33,591 nucleotides of DNA, taken from the NCBI GenBank assembly GCA_964345235.1, contig CAYFQE010000012.1, positions 1-33,591 of the forward strand, read 5' to 3'. Positions 22,012-30,718 of the stretch are shown here, one piece after another; within the stretch, counting starts at the first letter, position 1, and every line of letters begins with the position of its first letter. The DNA is from Scatomorpha sp964345235 (lineage in GTDB: Bacteria; Bacillota; Clostridia; Oscillospirales; Oscillospiraceae). A program made the translations under genes and the position numbers. A model generated the notes under the pieces. That model saw only the letters and a list, made by a program, of their open reading frames with translations, did no database searches and was not told the origin of the DNA.

Positions 22012-22104
22012 CTTGTGATTTATCGCTTTTTGATGTATTATCTCTAACGAAATCCTTTTAAGAATTTTAAACAAATCTTAGCAAAACAAAAAGAAGGTGA
22101 TTCT

Positions 22105-23256
22105 TTGAAAAACTTATTAGATTCAGACAAAGCGCCGCAGGTTTACGGCAATTTAGATAAAATTGACCCTACAAAACCGGTAGTTAAAATCAAAAAAAAG
22201 AAGCCTGTTTTAATTTTTGTGCTTTTGGGACTTCTGATTCTCTCTGTTGGCGGCTTTGTCTTTGTGAAGCTTTGGGCGGCGCCTCCCAAAGTCGCAAATC
22301 AGCAACTTAACACCCCCGAATATGAGGGCAGTCTTGCCGCTCTTCCCGAAACAACGGAGAAACCCTTGGCCGAGACCATAGACAAGAACGCAGGCAAATA
22401 TACCTTTGCCGTTCTCGGTATGGATAAATTCTCAAAACTAACCGATGTCATACTGCTCGTCATGTTCGACACCGCTGAGCACAAGCTTAATGTTGTAAGT
22501 GTTCCCCGCGACACACTTGTCAACATTCGGGAAAATGTTAAGAAGATAAACATGCTATATGCCTTTGGTGATCTTCACGGTAAGGGCGTGGAAAGAATCA
22601 TGAACGGACTCCGTGACTTTGTGGGCTTTGACATCGGAAACTATGTCATCGTAAATCTGCAAGCCTTTGAGGATCTTATCGATGCCATAGGCGGCGTTGA
22701 CTATGATGTTCCCATTGACATGGTCTACCGTGACAGGCGGCAGGATTTAGACATAAATATAAAAAAAGGCATGCAACATTTGAATGGTGCAGAAGCTCTG
22801 AAGGTCGTGAGGTACAGAAAAGGCTACGCTAACGCAGACTTAGGCCGTATCGGCACCCAGCAAGACTTTATGAAAACTGTTGCAAAACAGCTTCTCACAG
22901 CTAAAAACATCAAAAATCTTCCCGAAATTATTCGCATAATAACCGAGAACACCGAGACAAATCTCACCGCCTCAAACATCACCTACTTTGCAGGAGAGCT
23001 ACTTAAATGCAGTCCGGATAATATTAACTTCTATACGATGGCTACAGGCGGCGGGGGACTGATAAAAGGTATATCTTATGTATGGGTACACATCGATGAC
23101 TGGATTGACATGATAAATTCCTATTTAAATCCTTTAGACGAACTCGTAACCGCAAGAAATGTGAACTTGGTTGTTAAGGCTGGAGGAAGCTTCTACTCGA
23201 CCAGGGGCGGTATTGAGGGTGGCCCCGACTCGTTTTTGAATTTTAAAACAGACTGA
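22105..23256 (+). CDS. LCP (LytR-CpsA-Psr) family cell-wall glycopolymer ligase, copy 2
   Basis: The tandem paralogue of the preceding gene, with the same order of parts in 383 residues: a basic cytoplasmic tail, a membrane helix (about 34-54), a linker without the proline run, the LCP domain with VLGMDKFSKLTDV, SVPRDTLVNI, GVDYDVP and VVRYRKGYANADLGR, and a C-terminal end GGPDSFLNF. The proteins match closely through the LCP domain and diverge in the linker and tail. The start is TTG at 22105 after AAGAAGGTGA, the same arrangement as copy 1. The duplication probably lets the cell serve two polymers or two conditions. Confidence 0.93.
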   Translation: MKNLLDSDKAPQVYGNLDKIDPTKPVVKIKKKKPVLIFVLLGLLILSVGGFVFVKLWAAPPKVANQQLNTPEYEGSLAALPETTEKPLAETIDKNAGKYTFAVLGMDKFSKLTDVILLVMFDTAEHKLNVVSVPRDTLVNIRENVKKINMLYAFGDLHGKGVERIMNGLRDFVGFDIGNYVIVNLQAFEDLIDAIGGVDYDVPIDMVYRDRRQDLDINIKKGMQHLNGAEALKVVRYRKGYANADLGRIGTQQDFMKTVAKQLLTAKNIKNLPEIIRIITENTETNLTASNITYFAGELLKCSPDNINFYTMATGGGGLIKGISYVWVHIDDWIDMINSYLNPLDELVTARNVNLVVKAGGSFYSTRGGIEGGPDSFLNFKTD

Positions 23257-23264
23257 AATTTTAT

Positions 23265-23299
23265 AAGGACGGCAGAGCCTGGTTCTGTCGTCCTTTTTA
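23265..23299 (+). terminator. Intrinsic terminator after LCP copy 2
   Basis: AAGGACGGCAGAG (23265-23277) pairs with TTCTGTCGTCCTT (23283-23295), allowing G-T pairs, followed by TTTT. It begins nine bases after the stop. Confidence 0.9.
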
Positions 23300-23313
23300 T
23301 CTTGTGGTTTTTC

Positions 23314-23322
23314 TGATATAAT
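23314..23322 (+). promoter_or_regulatory. Extended -10 promoter of nth-rarA-DUF951
   Basis: TGATATAAT (23314-23322) is identical to the extended -10 before prs. No clear -35. Transcription would start near 23329, which excludes the TTG at 23335 as a practical start and favours 23362. Confidence 0.6.
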
Positions 23323-23361
23323 GTATCATCAATCTTGAAATATGAAATTTTGGTGAATACA

Positions 23362-24003
23362 TTGTATAAAAAAGACATACTCCGGCTTATTGAACTTCTT
23401 AAAAACGAATATCCCATGGGCGACACAAGCTGTCTCAACTTTGAAAAGCCGCACGAGCTTTTATTCTCGGTTAGGCTCGCCGCCCAGTGCACCGATGAGA
23501 GGGTCAACAAGATAACTCCCGCTCTTTTTGAAAGATATCCCGAGCTTACGGACTATGCCAACGCAGACCAGGCCGAGGTAGAGAAGTATATACATTCTTG
23601 TGGCTTTTTCAGGGTTAAGGCCAGAGATATAATAGAATGTTCGAGAGTGCTTTTAAGCCGCTTTGACGGAAAGATACCCGACAAGATGGAAGATCTTTTA
23701 AGTCTTCCCGGAGTAGGCCGCAAGACGGCAAATCTGATTTTGGGAGATCTTTTCAACAAGCCGGGTGCCGTTGTTGTCGATACACACTGTATAAGGCTTA
23801 GCGGACGGATAGGGCTTGTGCCCGAGGGCATGAAAAATCCCGAAAAGATAGAATATAAACTGAGAGAAGAGCTTCCGCCCGAGGAATCTAACAACTTCTG
23901 CCACAGGCTTGTTTTGCACGGAAGAGCCGTTTGCAGGGCGCAGTCTCCGCGCTGTGAGATTTGCAACATAAGTCATCTTTGCAGATATTACAAGGGAAAA
24001 TAG
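23362..24003 (+). CDS. nth: Endonuclease III (DNA glycosylase/AP lyase)
   Basis: Removes oxidised pyrimidines and nicks abasic sites. From TTG 23362 the protein is 213 residues beginning MYKKDILRLIELLKNEYP. A helix-hairpin-helix, LLSLPGVGRKTANL, carries catalytic lysine K121, and VVDTHCIRL carries aspartate D140. The C-terminal iron-sulphur motif C-x6-C-x2-C-x5-C (C191, C198, C201, C207) is complete. Starting at TTG 23335 would add nine residues, but has no ribosome binding site and lies almost on the transcription start. The chosen TTG has GGTGA five bases upstream, like the LCP genes. rarA follows after one base. Confidence 0.95.
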   Translation: MYKKDILRLIELLKNEYPMGDTSCLNFEKPHELLFSVRLAAQCTDERVNKITPALFERYPELTDYANADQAEVEKYIHSCGFFRVKARDIIECSRVLLSRFDGKIPDKMEDLLSLPGVGRKTANLILGDLFNKPGAVVVDTHCIRLSGRIGLVPEGMKNPEKIEYKLREELPPEESNNFCHRLVLHGRAVCRAQSPRCEICNISHLCRYYKGK

Positions 24004-24004
24004 A

Positions 24005-25273
24005 ATGGAAATAAAAAGACCGCTTGCAGATGAAATACGCCCCGAGAAGCTTGAAGACTTTTTCGGTCAGGAACACATACTCGGTTCGGGCGCAATTTTA
24101 AGAAAGATTATAGATTCGGGCAAGATACCGAATATGATTTTTTACGGCCCTTCCGGTACCGGAAAAACCACTTTGGCAAACATCATAGCAAACAGAACCA
24201 ATCGCCGCTTGAGAAAACTCAACGCAACTAACGCAGGCTTAGCGGACATCAAAGAAATTATTGCCGAACTCGACAGCCTGCTTGCGCCCAACGGCATTCT
24301 GCTTTATCTGGATGAGATTCAATACTTCAACAAAAAACAGCAACAGAGCCTTTTGGAATTTATCGAAGACGGCAGAATCAGTCTTATAGCCTCGACTACG
24401 GAAAACCCCTATTTTTACATATACAATGCGCTTCTCAGCCGCTCCTCGGTATTTGAGTTTAAGGAACTTAAAGTCAAGGATATTAAGGATGGCCTTTTAA
24501 GGGCGAAAAGCTACCTTGAAGAAAGGGACTCTGTTGAAATCCACTTTGACGAAGCTGCTCTTGAAACACTTTCTCAAAGCTCTGCGGGCGACCTTAGAAG
24601 GGCGATTACCGCCTTTGAGCTGATATATAACACGGCTACACTCAGTGACGGGAAAGTTTTAATAGACCGTGAATCTGCCGTAAATCTCACATCGAAATCC
24701 GCATTCAGGCACGACAGGGACTCTGACGAGCACTTTGATTCGCTCTCGGCCCTTATGAAATCCATAAGAGGCTCAGACCCCGATGCCGCTCTTCACTATC
24801 TTGCAAGGCTTTTAGAGGCGGGCGACCTTATAGGCGCCTCAAGGCGAATTCTCTGCTCTGCATCCGAAGACATAGGACTTGCCCATCCCGAGGCTGTAAG
24901 CATAGTTAAGGCCTGTGTGGACTCGGCATTTCAGCTTGGACTTCCCGAGGCCAAATTGCCGCTTGCCGAAGCCGTCGTCTACCTCGCAACCGCCCCGAAA
25001 TCGAACTCGTCGTACTTGGGTATAAACAGAGCTCTTAGCGATGTGAGGGCGGGCAAAGCAGGCCCTATTCCGAGAGAGCTTCAAAATGTACATGCCGACG
25101 GCACGGGCTTTGAGCGAGAACAGGGTTATCTGTATCCTCACGACTTTAAAAACCGCTGGGTGAAGCAGGACTATATGCCCGAAAACCTGAGAGGAACTAA
25201 ATACTACGAGCCGGCGGAGAACAAGCGTGAGCAGGCTATAGCGGCCTACTGGAAGAAGCTCAAGGAGGAGTAG
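24005..25273 (+). CDS. rarA: Replication-associated recombination ATPase RarA (MgsA)
   Basis: An AAA+ ATPase acting at stalled replication forks. The 422 residues begin with the family block PLADEIRPEKLEDFFGQEH. They have Walker A GPSGTGKTT (48-56), Walker B LLYLDEIQYFN (D103/E104), sensor 1 STTENPYF, an arginine-finger region LLSRSSVFEF, then the C-terminal tetramerisation domain with EDIGLAHPEA and a YLYPHDFKNRWVKQDYMP end block. ATG at 24005 overlaps the end region of nth, so both repair genes share a transcript. The DUF951 gene follows directly. Confidence 0.95.
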   Translation: MEIKRPLADEIRPEKLEDFFGQEHILGSGAILRKIIDSGKIPNMIFYGPSGTGKTTLANIIANRTNRRLRKLNATNAGLADIKEIIAELDSLLAPNGILLYLDEIQYFNKKQQQSLLEFIEDGRISLIASTTENPYFYIYNALLSRSSVFEFKELKVKDIKDGLLRAKSYLEERDSVEIHFDEAALETLSQSSAGDLRRAITAFELIYNTATLSDGKVLIDRESAVNLTSKSAFRHDRDSDEHFDSLSALMKSIRGSDPDAALHYLARLLEAGDLIGASRRILCSASEDIGLAHPEAVSIVKACVDSAFQLGLPEAKLPLAEAVVYLATAPKSNSSYLGINRALSDVRAGKAGPIPRELQNVHADGTGFEREQGYLYPHDFKNRWVKQDYMPENLRGTKYYEPAENKREQAIAAYWKKLKEE

Positions 25274-25275
25274 GT

Positions 25276-25467
25276 TTGGATATTAGACTCGGAGATATAC
25301 TCAGAATGAAAAAAAGCCACCCCTGTGGCTCGAATGAGTGGGAGGTGCTGAGAATCGGCGCTGACTTTAAGCTCAGGTGTCTCGGTTGCTCTCGTGTTGT
25401 TATGGGTGCCAGATCCAAGTTCGAGAAAAATGTTAAGGAAATCAAGAGAAAGTCTGAAGAAGAATAA
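25276..25467 (+). CDS. DUF951 family small protein
   Basis: A 63-residue basic protein of a conserved Firmicute family with no assigned function. The whole family pattern is visible: MDIRLGDILRMKKSHPCGSN at the start, then EWEVLRIGADFKLRCLGCSR with a CxxC, and RSKFEKNVKEI near the end. The single upstream cysteine plus CxxC could bind metal, but this is not shown. The start is TTG at 25276, five bases after AAGGAGGAG (25262-25270), within the end of rarA. It is the last gene before a bidirectional terminator. Confidence 0.9.
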   Translation: MDIRLGDILRMKKSHPCGSNEWEVLRIGADFKLRCLGCSRVVMGARSKFEKNVKEIKRKSEEE

Positions 25468-25482
25468 CATTTTTAATACATA

Positions 25483-25513
25483 AAAACGAGCTCATTTAAA
25501 ATGAGCTCGTTTT
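25483..25513. terminator. Bidirectional terminator between DUF951 and rnfB
   Basis: AAAACGAGCTCAT (25483-25495) pairs perfectly with ATGAGCTCGTTTT (25501-25513), loop TTAAA. A and T runs flank the GC core on both sides, so it serves the plus-strand nth operon and the minus-strand rnf operon that converge here. Confidence 0.92.
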
Positions 25514-25525
25514 GCTTTTAGAATT

Positions 25526-26413
25526 TTATTCTTCTGCCTTCTCGGCTTCCTGTTCGGCCTGTTTCTTGGCTTCGGCCTCTTTCTTTTTCTTTTCTAAAAG
25601 AGGAATCCTTGTTTGAGGAATCAGTATTCCTCTCGGACATACGGAGGCACAGAGGCCGCATCCGATGCATTTATCGTAATCGATAACGGCAAGGTTATCT
25701 ACCACATGGATTGCATCCTTGGCGCAGGCGTTCTCGCACTTTTTGCATCCGATGCATCCGACTCCGCACTGCTTTATAACGACTCCGCCCTTATCGGTGG
25801 AACGACATCCCACAAGCAGCTTCTGCTTATAGGGAACTTTCTTGATTATCTGCTTGGGGCAGGCCTCGGCGCACATCATGCACGCCACACACTTTTCTCT
25901 ATCGACTTTCGCAACACCGTTTACTATGTGCATAGCATCGAACTGGCAAACAGCTTCGCAGTTGCCCAATCCTATGCACGCAAATCGACAGAGCTTGGGG
26001 CCTTTATTGCCGAATGACATCGCCGCTCTACAGTCGCGAGGTCCGTCGTATGTGAAGAGAAATTTGGCTACCTCGGCATTGCCTGAACAGGCAACATAGG
26101 CCACCTCTTTTTCAGCTGCCGTGGCATCCAAGCACATGATGGAACATATGGCGTTAGACGACTTCTCGCCGCCCGGGGCGCATTTGTTGGGGGGTGCTCC
26201 CTCGTTTACGACCGCGGCTGCGTATCCGTCGCATCCGGCATAGCCGCAGGCTCCGCAGTTTGCGCCCGCAAGGGCTGCTCTAACCTCGGCTATACGAGGG
26301 TCTTCTTCAACATAGAAGATTTTTGCGGCTACTGCAAGGAGGGCACCGAACAAGGCTCCCATTATTCCCAAAAGAGCAGTAGCGTAAATTATATTTCCTA
26401 TATATGCTGCCAT
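25526..26413 (-). CDS. rnfB: Rnf complex subunit B (polyferredoxin)
   Basis: Takes electrons from reduced ferredoxin into the Rnf complex. The 295 residues have an N-terminal membrane helix (about 5-30), then C-x2-C-x4-C-x16-C (ANCGACGYAGC onward) for one iron-sulphur cluster. Four ferredoxin-like cysteine groups follow: CRFACIGLGNCEAVC, CVACMMCAEACP, CGVGCIGCKKCENAC and CIGCGLCASVCP. This number is typical of the larger clostridial RnfB rather than the proteobacterial form. It ends in a lysine/alanine/glutamate-rich tail (about 272-295). It is the last gene of rnfCDGEAB, ten bases after rnfA, and ends just before a bidirectional terminator. Confidence 0.96.
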   Translation of the reverse strand: MAAYIGNIIYATALLGIMGALFGALLAVAAKIFYVEEDPRIAEVRAALAGANCGACGYAGCDGYAAAVVNEGAPPNKCAPGGEKSSNAICSIMCLDATAAEKEVAYVACSGNAEVAKFLFTYDGPRDCRAAMSFGNKGPKLCRFACIGLGNCEAVCQFDAMHIVNGVAKVDREKCVACMMCAEACPKQIIKKVPYKQKLLVGCRSTDKGGVVIKQCGVGCIGCKKCENACAKDAIHVVDNLAVIDYDKCIGCGLCASVCPRGILIPQTRIPLLEKKKKEAEAKKQAEQEAEKAEE

Positions 26414-26423
26414 ACCACTTACC

Positions 26424-27008
26424 TCAACCGAATATCTTCATACCCGAGAAGCCCATAAAGGCCAGGGAAAGAAGACCCGCAGTCACGAGCGCTATCGGAA
26501 ATCCCTCGAAGCTCTTGGGATACTCGGCAAACTCCACACGCTCGCGGACTGTTGCGAAGAGAACTATTGCCACCATGAAACCGATTCCGCCGGTGATTCC
26601 GTAGACTAAGCTCTCGATGAAGTTGTAGTTGTTCTGCACATTGAGAAGAACAACACCTAAAACGGCGCAGTTGGTTGTTATGAGAGGAAGGAAAATTCCC
26701 AGCGCAGTGTAGAGAGCCGGAATTGTCTTTTTTAGGAACATTTCGACAAACTGAACAAGGCCGGCTATGACAAGAATAAATGCAATTGTCGCCATATAGT
26801 CGAGTCCGAAGTTTACGAGCAGAACATTTACCACATAGCAAATGGCCGATGCCAAGCCCATAACGAAGGTGACCGCTATTCCCATGCCGACCGCAGTATC
26901 AACCTTTCCCGAGCAACCCAAGAAGGGGCAGCATCCGAGGAACTGTGAAAAGATAAAGTTGTTTATCAGAATTGCGCCGAGGGAAATTGAAAACAGTGAT
27001 GCTACCAT
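26424..27008 (-). CDS. rnfA: Rnf complex subunit A
   Basis: An integral membrane subunit, paralogous to RnfE, forming part of the ion channel and, with RnfE, a membrane iron-sulphur site. The 194 residues hold about six helices. The conserved half-helix segment NNFIFSQFLGCCPFLGCSGK and the later TTNCAVLGVVLL carry the expected cysteines. The ATG overlaps the rnfE stop by one base (TAATG), so translation is coupled. Confidence 0.96.
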   Translation of the reverse strand: MVASLFSISLGAILINNFIFSQFLGCCPFLGCSGKVDTAVGMGIAVTFVMGLASAICYVVNVLLVNFGLDYMATIAFILVIAGLVQFVEMFLKKTIPALYTALGIFLPLITTNCAVLGVVLLNVQNNYNFIESLVYGITGGIGFMVAIVLFATVRERVEFAEYPKSFEGFPIALVTAGLLSLAFMGFSGMKIFG

Positions 27009-27724
27009 TACTTCGCCGCCTCCTCACTATTTATTTGGCAGGCACAAACTCCTGCATCTGTTTTGCCGGCCTTTTTCTTTGCCTTGTTCACAAGGTAATT
27101 TGTGAGGGCAAAAAGGCAGGCGAGAGTTATAAATCCGCCGACCGGCATCAGTACAATCGTAGCTCCGAAGTCGGAGTTGAAAAGCTGAATTCCGCTGCCG
27201 GAGCCGTCGAAAACTATCCTAAGTCCTTTTTCGCTCAGGTCAAAAACGCCTGTTCCGAAGCTGCCGTTGCCGAGAAGCTCTCGGACTAAGCACATTGCCA
27301 CAAGTGTGAGCGTATATCCCAAGCCTTGGGCTATACCGTCGATGAATGAGGGGAAAACAGGCTCGTGCTGGCAGAAAGCTTCCGCACGGCCTATGATGAT
27401 GCAGTTGACGACGATTAGCGGAATAAAAACGCCGAGCGATTTACTTAAGGCCGGAACATAGGCCTTTAAAAGTAAGTCTACTATTGTGACAAAGCCCGCT
27501 ATGACAACCACGAAAACCGCTATTCTTATATCGTTGGGTATGCTTTTTCTGAGTGCGGAGATAACCACATTGCAGCAAGTCAGTATTATGAGCACGGATA
27601 TGCCCATACCTATTCCGTTGAAAAAAGTTGTTGTTATGGCCATTGCGGAGCAAAGGCCGATGTTTTGAATCAAAACGGGGTTATTTGTTATAAGCCCCTC
27701 TTTGAACTGTTCGCCGATTTTCAT
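27008..27724 (-). CDS. rnfE: Rnf complex subunit E
   Basis: A membrane subunit paired with RnfA. From ATG 27724 the protein is 238 residues with about six helices. Family segments are NNPVLIQNIGLCSAMAITT and VNCIIIGRAEAF. The usual GLCP is GLCS here, but the cysteine thought to ligate iron-sulphur is kept. The start is preceded by AAGGAGG. A longer frame from 27781 would add 19 residues inside rnfG and lacks a ribosome binding site. A short cysteine-containing tail (GVCACQIN) is unusual to my eye. Confidence 0.95.
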   Translation of the reverse strand: MKIGEQFKEGLITNNPVLIQNIGLCSAMAITTTFFNGIGMGISVLIILTCCNVVISALRKSIPNDIRIAVFVVVIAGFVTIVDLLLKAYVPALSKSLGVFIPLIVVNCIIIGRAEAFCQHEPVFPSFIDGIAQGLGYTLTLVAMCLVRELLGNGSFGTGVFDLSEKGLRIVFDGSGSGIQLFNSDFGATIVLMPVGGFITLACLFALTNYLVNKAKKKAGKTDAGVCACQINSEEAAK

Positions 27725-27734
27725 GACTACCTCC

Positions 27735-28268
27735 TTATCCCAGTTCTTTGACTGCCAGTATTGCCTTTGCGGCAGCATCAACCATAGCCTGCGACGAGAT
27801 TGTGGCGCTGGTTATGGAATCTATATTGCCGCCGTTCTTTTTAAGAGCAATGCTCTCGTCCTCGCCCTTAAACTGATCTCTGAACCGGTCTTCCACTATG
27901 CGCGAGCCGAGCGAGGATGTTTCGGCGTGCTCGATTACGCTGGTGCCGAGTATCTTATAGTCGAGGCCGATTCCGAACACTGCCTGAATGGAGCCCTGCG
28001 CTCCCGAGAACTTCATATCGACAACATAGCCTTTTCCCTCAACCTTGGAAATTGCAATAATCTCGGTATATTCGACATTTTCAAGGCTGACTTCCTCGTA
28101 GCCCGTGTCGCTCGGAAGCACGGCGCTGTATGCAAGCTCTGTGGCTTCCTGCTTTTGCCTGGCGATGCTGTCGGCAGTCAAAGCATTTACAACTCCCAGA
28201 AGCGCAGCTGTTACCAGTGAAATAACGGCCAGCACTACGGCAAGGTAAACAATCGGGTTCTTTTTCAT
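27735..28268 (-). CDS. rnfG: Rnf complex subunit G (covalent FMN protein)
   Basis: An electron carrier on the outer face of the membrane. The 177 residues have an N-terminal membrane helix (about 5-28) and an FMN-binding domain. The covalent attachment motif is TSAT (153-156), with T156 the likely flavin-bearing threonine. Family segments GLDYKILGTSVIEHAETSSLG and FRDQF are present. Its start overlaps rnfD by four bases and it lies ten bases before rnfE. Confidence 0.95.
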   Translation of the reverse strand: MKKNPIVYLAVVLAVISLVTAALLGVVNALTADSIARQKQEATELAYSAVLPSDTGYEEVSLENVEYTEIIAISKVEGKGYVVDMKFSGAQGSIQAVFGIGLDYKILGTSVIEHAETSSLGSRIVEDRFRDQFKGEDESIALKKNGGNIDSITSATISSQAMVDAAAKAILAVKELG

Positions 28269-29320
28269 GCCGCTCCACCTTCTTCCTTGGCAGCTTTTTT
28301 GGCTTCTTTTTTAGCCTGCTTCATTGCCTTTATATCTTCTTTTGAAACACCGAACTGATATCTCTTAGTGAGTTTATCAATTGTCCATGTGCAAAGGTTC
28401 ATGATTAGAATTGCATAGGTGACACCCTCGGGATAGGAGCCGAAGTATCTTATTAACACCGTTATGATACCGCAACCGATGCCGTAGATTATCTGTCCTT
28501 CAGGAACAACGGGACTGGAGGAATAGTCGTTGGCCATAAAGAATGCACCGAAAATAAGACCGCCGGCAAAAATATTGTATCCCATCCAGTCGATTCTGCC
28601 GTAGCCCTCGTGACCGAATATCAGGCAAAGGACGGCTACCGTTCCTATGAAGCTGGCGGGTATGTGCCATGTAATTACTTTTCTTATGAGCAGATAAGCT
28701 CCTCCTAAAAGTATCGCTATTGTGCATACCTCGCCTATCGATCCCGGCAAATGTCCGAGCATAATGTCGATTATGCTATAGTACTCGGGCATAGCCTCTC
28801 CGCTGTAGAGGTAGGCCAGAGGAGTTGCCATTGTTGTGGCATCGGCCGCAAAGCCGGCCGTTAGAGTGCGCGGTATGACCCATTTTGTCATATGTCCTGC
28901 ATACGACGCTGTTAAAAAGGCTCTGCCTGCAAGTGCAGGGTTTAGGAAGTTTTTGCCCAGACCGCCGTAGAGCTGTTTTACGAACACTATCGCAAAAAAC
29001 GAGCCGATTACAACCATCCACCAGGGACTTGAAGGCGGCAGCGCCATTGCCAAAATTGCACCTGTGACAAGCGCCGAGCAGTCTCCTAAAGTATTTGACT
29101 TGTGGAGAAGCTTTCTGTATGCCCACTCGAAAAACGCGCTTGAAACCATTGCAACCAATATGACTGTTAGGGCGGGAACTCCGAAATTGTAGACTCCGAA
29201 AGCCATAGCCGGTATAAGCGCAATTATGACATCGAGCATGATGTCGCGAGTGCCGCGTTTTTGCCTGACTATGGGGTTCGATGTTACTACATAGGTTCTC
29301 TTTTCTCTATTTCCCATCAT
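28265..29320 (-). CDS. rnfD: Rnf complex subunit D (covalent FMN membrane subunit)
   Basis: A membrane subunit with covalently bound FMN and a role in ion translocation. The 351 residues have about nine to ten helices. The flavinylation motif is TMAT in DATTMATPL (160-168), with T166 the likely site. Other family blocks are TGAILAMALPPSSPWWMV and GKNFLNPALAGRAFL. It ends in a lysine/alanine-rich tail, KEDIKAMKQAKKEAKKAAKE, exposed to the cytoplasm if topology is normal. Its first base overlaps the rnfC stop by one and its end overlaps rnfG by four. Confidence 0.95.
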   Translation of the reverse strand: MMGNREKRTYVVTSNPIVRQKRGTRDIMLDVIIALIPAMAFGVYNFGVPALTVILVAMVSSAFFEWAYRKLLHKSNTLGDCSALVTGAILAMALPPSSPWWMVVIGSFFAIVFVKQLYGGLGKNFLNPALAGRAFLTASYAGHMTKWVIPRTLTAGFAADATTMATPLAYLYSGEAMPEYYSIIDIMLGHLPGSIGEVCTIAILLGGAYLLIRKVITWHIPASFIGTVAVLCLIFGHEGYGRIDWMGYNIFAGGLIFGAFFMANDYSSSPVVPEGQIIYGIGCGIITVLIRYFGSYPEGVTYAILIMNLCTWTIDKLTKRYQFGVSKEDIKAMKQAKKEAKKAAKEEGGAA

Positions 29321-30681
29321 TAAGCCTCCTTCGCCTGAAGCTTTTGCTTGAGGGCCAAGGCCTTGGCCTTTTCTTCAGCTCTCTTGGCATTGAGCATTGC
29401 TTTGCCGTATTTGAATGTGTGCGTTAGCGGCAGTTTGGCCGGACAGCCATATGAACATGAGCCGCACTCGAAGCAATCCATAACATGGTACTCGTCCATT
29501 TTCTGAAGGTCGCCTTTCTTTATGTACATATACATATATACAGGCTCGAGGTTCATGGGACAGTGCATCACGCAGTTGCCGCAACGGATGCAAACAGGGT
29601 CTTCGATTTCCTGATTTTCATCCGAGCTGAAAACCAAAAGTCCCGCAGCGCCTTTGACCAGTCCCGCTCCGTCGTCTGCAACGCAGATACCCATAAGGGG
29701 GCCGCCCATGCAAATACGCTCCGGCTCTTTGCAGAATCCGCCCGCCTCGGCGAATATGTGGTATAGTGGTGTACCGAAGCGCACAAGGAGGTTCTGAGCC
29801 TCTTTAATGCAGTCTCCTCCCACGGTTACAACACGCTCTATGAGGGGTTTTCCCAAATAGCATGCTCTGTAAATAGAATAGGCCGTGTAGGTGGAAACAA
29901 CATTGGCTCCGACTCCCGAAGGCAAGCCGCCGGGTTTGACTTCTCTGTTTGTGTTGGCCTTAACTTGCATTTTCTCGGCACCCTGAGGATATTTCACTTC
30001 TTCGGGAACTATCTCGATTCCGTACTTCTCGGGGTTGAGAGAGCGCAGAAGATCTATGGCATCTTGCTTGTTTACCTCTATGCCGTAGTTGATTTTATCT
30101 AAGCCGTGAGCAATCTTAACCAACTCGATTCCCTTTAACAATTCTTCGGGATACTCGAGCATCGTGCGGTGGTCGCCGCAGAGATAGGGCTCGCATTCGG
30201 CTCCGTTGATTATGACGGTATCGACCTTGCCGCGTGCGCCGGCAATTTTAAAGGCCGTGGGGAACATAGCGCCGCCCATACCGACAACTCCGGCCTCTCT
30301 GATCCTTGCGATTATTGCATCGGGATCCTTGAGTTGTTCGGCTGTGAGGGGCTTCATGTCATCACAGGGAGTGTCTTGAAAGTCGTTTTCGATAACGACA
30401 GACATGACCATGTCGCCGAGCATGTGGCGTCTGCGCTCAACTGCGATCACCTTTCCCGAAACGGACGCGTGGATGGGAGCGGAAATGGGGGCATCTTCAT
30501 ACCCTATAACCTGTCCCATCTTCACGATATCGCCCACCTTAACCTGGGGTTGGTTGGGTACCCCTATGTGCTGTATCATCGGTTGGACGACATATTCGGG
30601 GGGAGCAATCGCGCGTACAGGAGAATCTTTGGCGGTTTTTGCATAGTCCGGATGTATACCGCCTCGAAATTTAAAAGGCAT
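29320..30681 (-). CDS. rnfC: Rnf complex subunit C (NADH-side iron-sulphur flavoprotein)
   Basis: The peripheral subunit that passes electrons to NAD+. The 453 residues contain an N-terminal barrel-sandwich region with GDIVKMGQVIGYEDAPISAP, a nucleotide/flavin-binding core with GVVGMGGAMFPTAFKI and INGAECEPYLCGDHRTM, and two [4Fe-4S] motifs, CIRCGNCVMHCP and CFECGSCSYGCP. A lysine/alanine-rich tail ends the protein. ATG at 30681 has AGAGGTGA six to eight bases upstream. First gene of the operon in the clostridial order C-D-G-E-A-B. Confidence 0.96.
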   Translation of the reverse strand: MPFKFRGGIHPDYAKTAKDSPVRAIAPPEYVVQPMIQHIGVPNQPQVKVGDIVKMGQVIGYEDAPISAPIHASVSGKVIAVERRRHMLGDMVMSVVIENDFQDTPCDDMKPLTAEQLKDPDAIIARIREAGVVGMGGAMFPTAFKIAGARGKVDTVIINGAECEPYLCGDHRTMLEYPEELLKGIELVKIAHGLDKINYGIEVNKQDAIDLLRSLNPEKYGIEIVPEEVKYPQGAEKMQVKANTNREVKPGGLPSGVGANVVSTYTAYSIYRACYLGKPLIERVVTVGGDCIKEAQNLLVRFGTPLYHIFAEAGGFCKEPERICMGGPLMGICVADDGAGLVKGAAGLLVFSSDENQEIEDPVCIRCGNCVMHCPMNLEPVYMYMYIKKGDLQKMDEYHVMDCFECGSCSYGCPAKLPLTHTFKYGKAMLNAKRAEEKAKALALKQKLQAKEA

Positions 30682-30718
30682 AACTTCTCACCTCTTCAAT
30701 AATAGCTGACCAGAAAAA

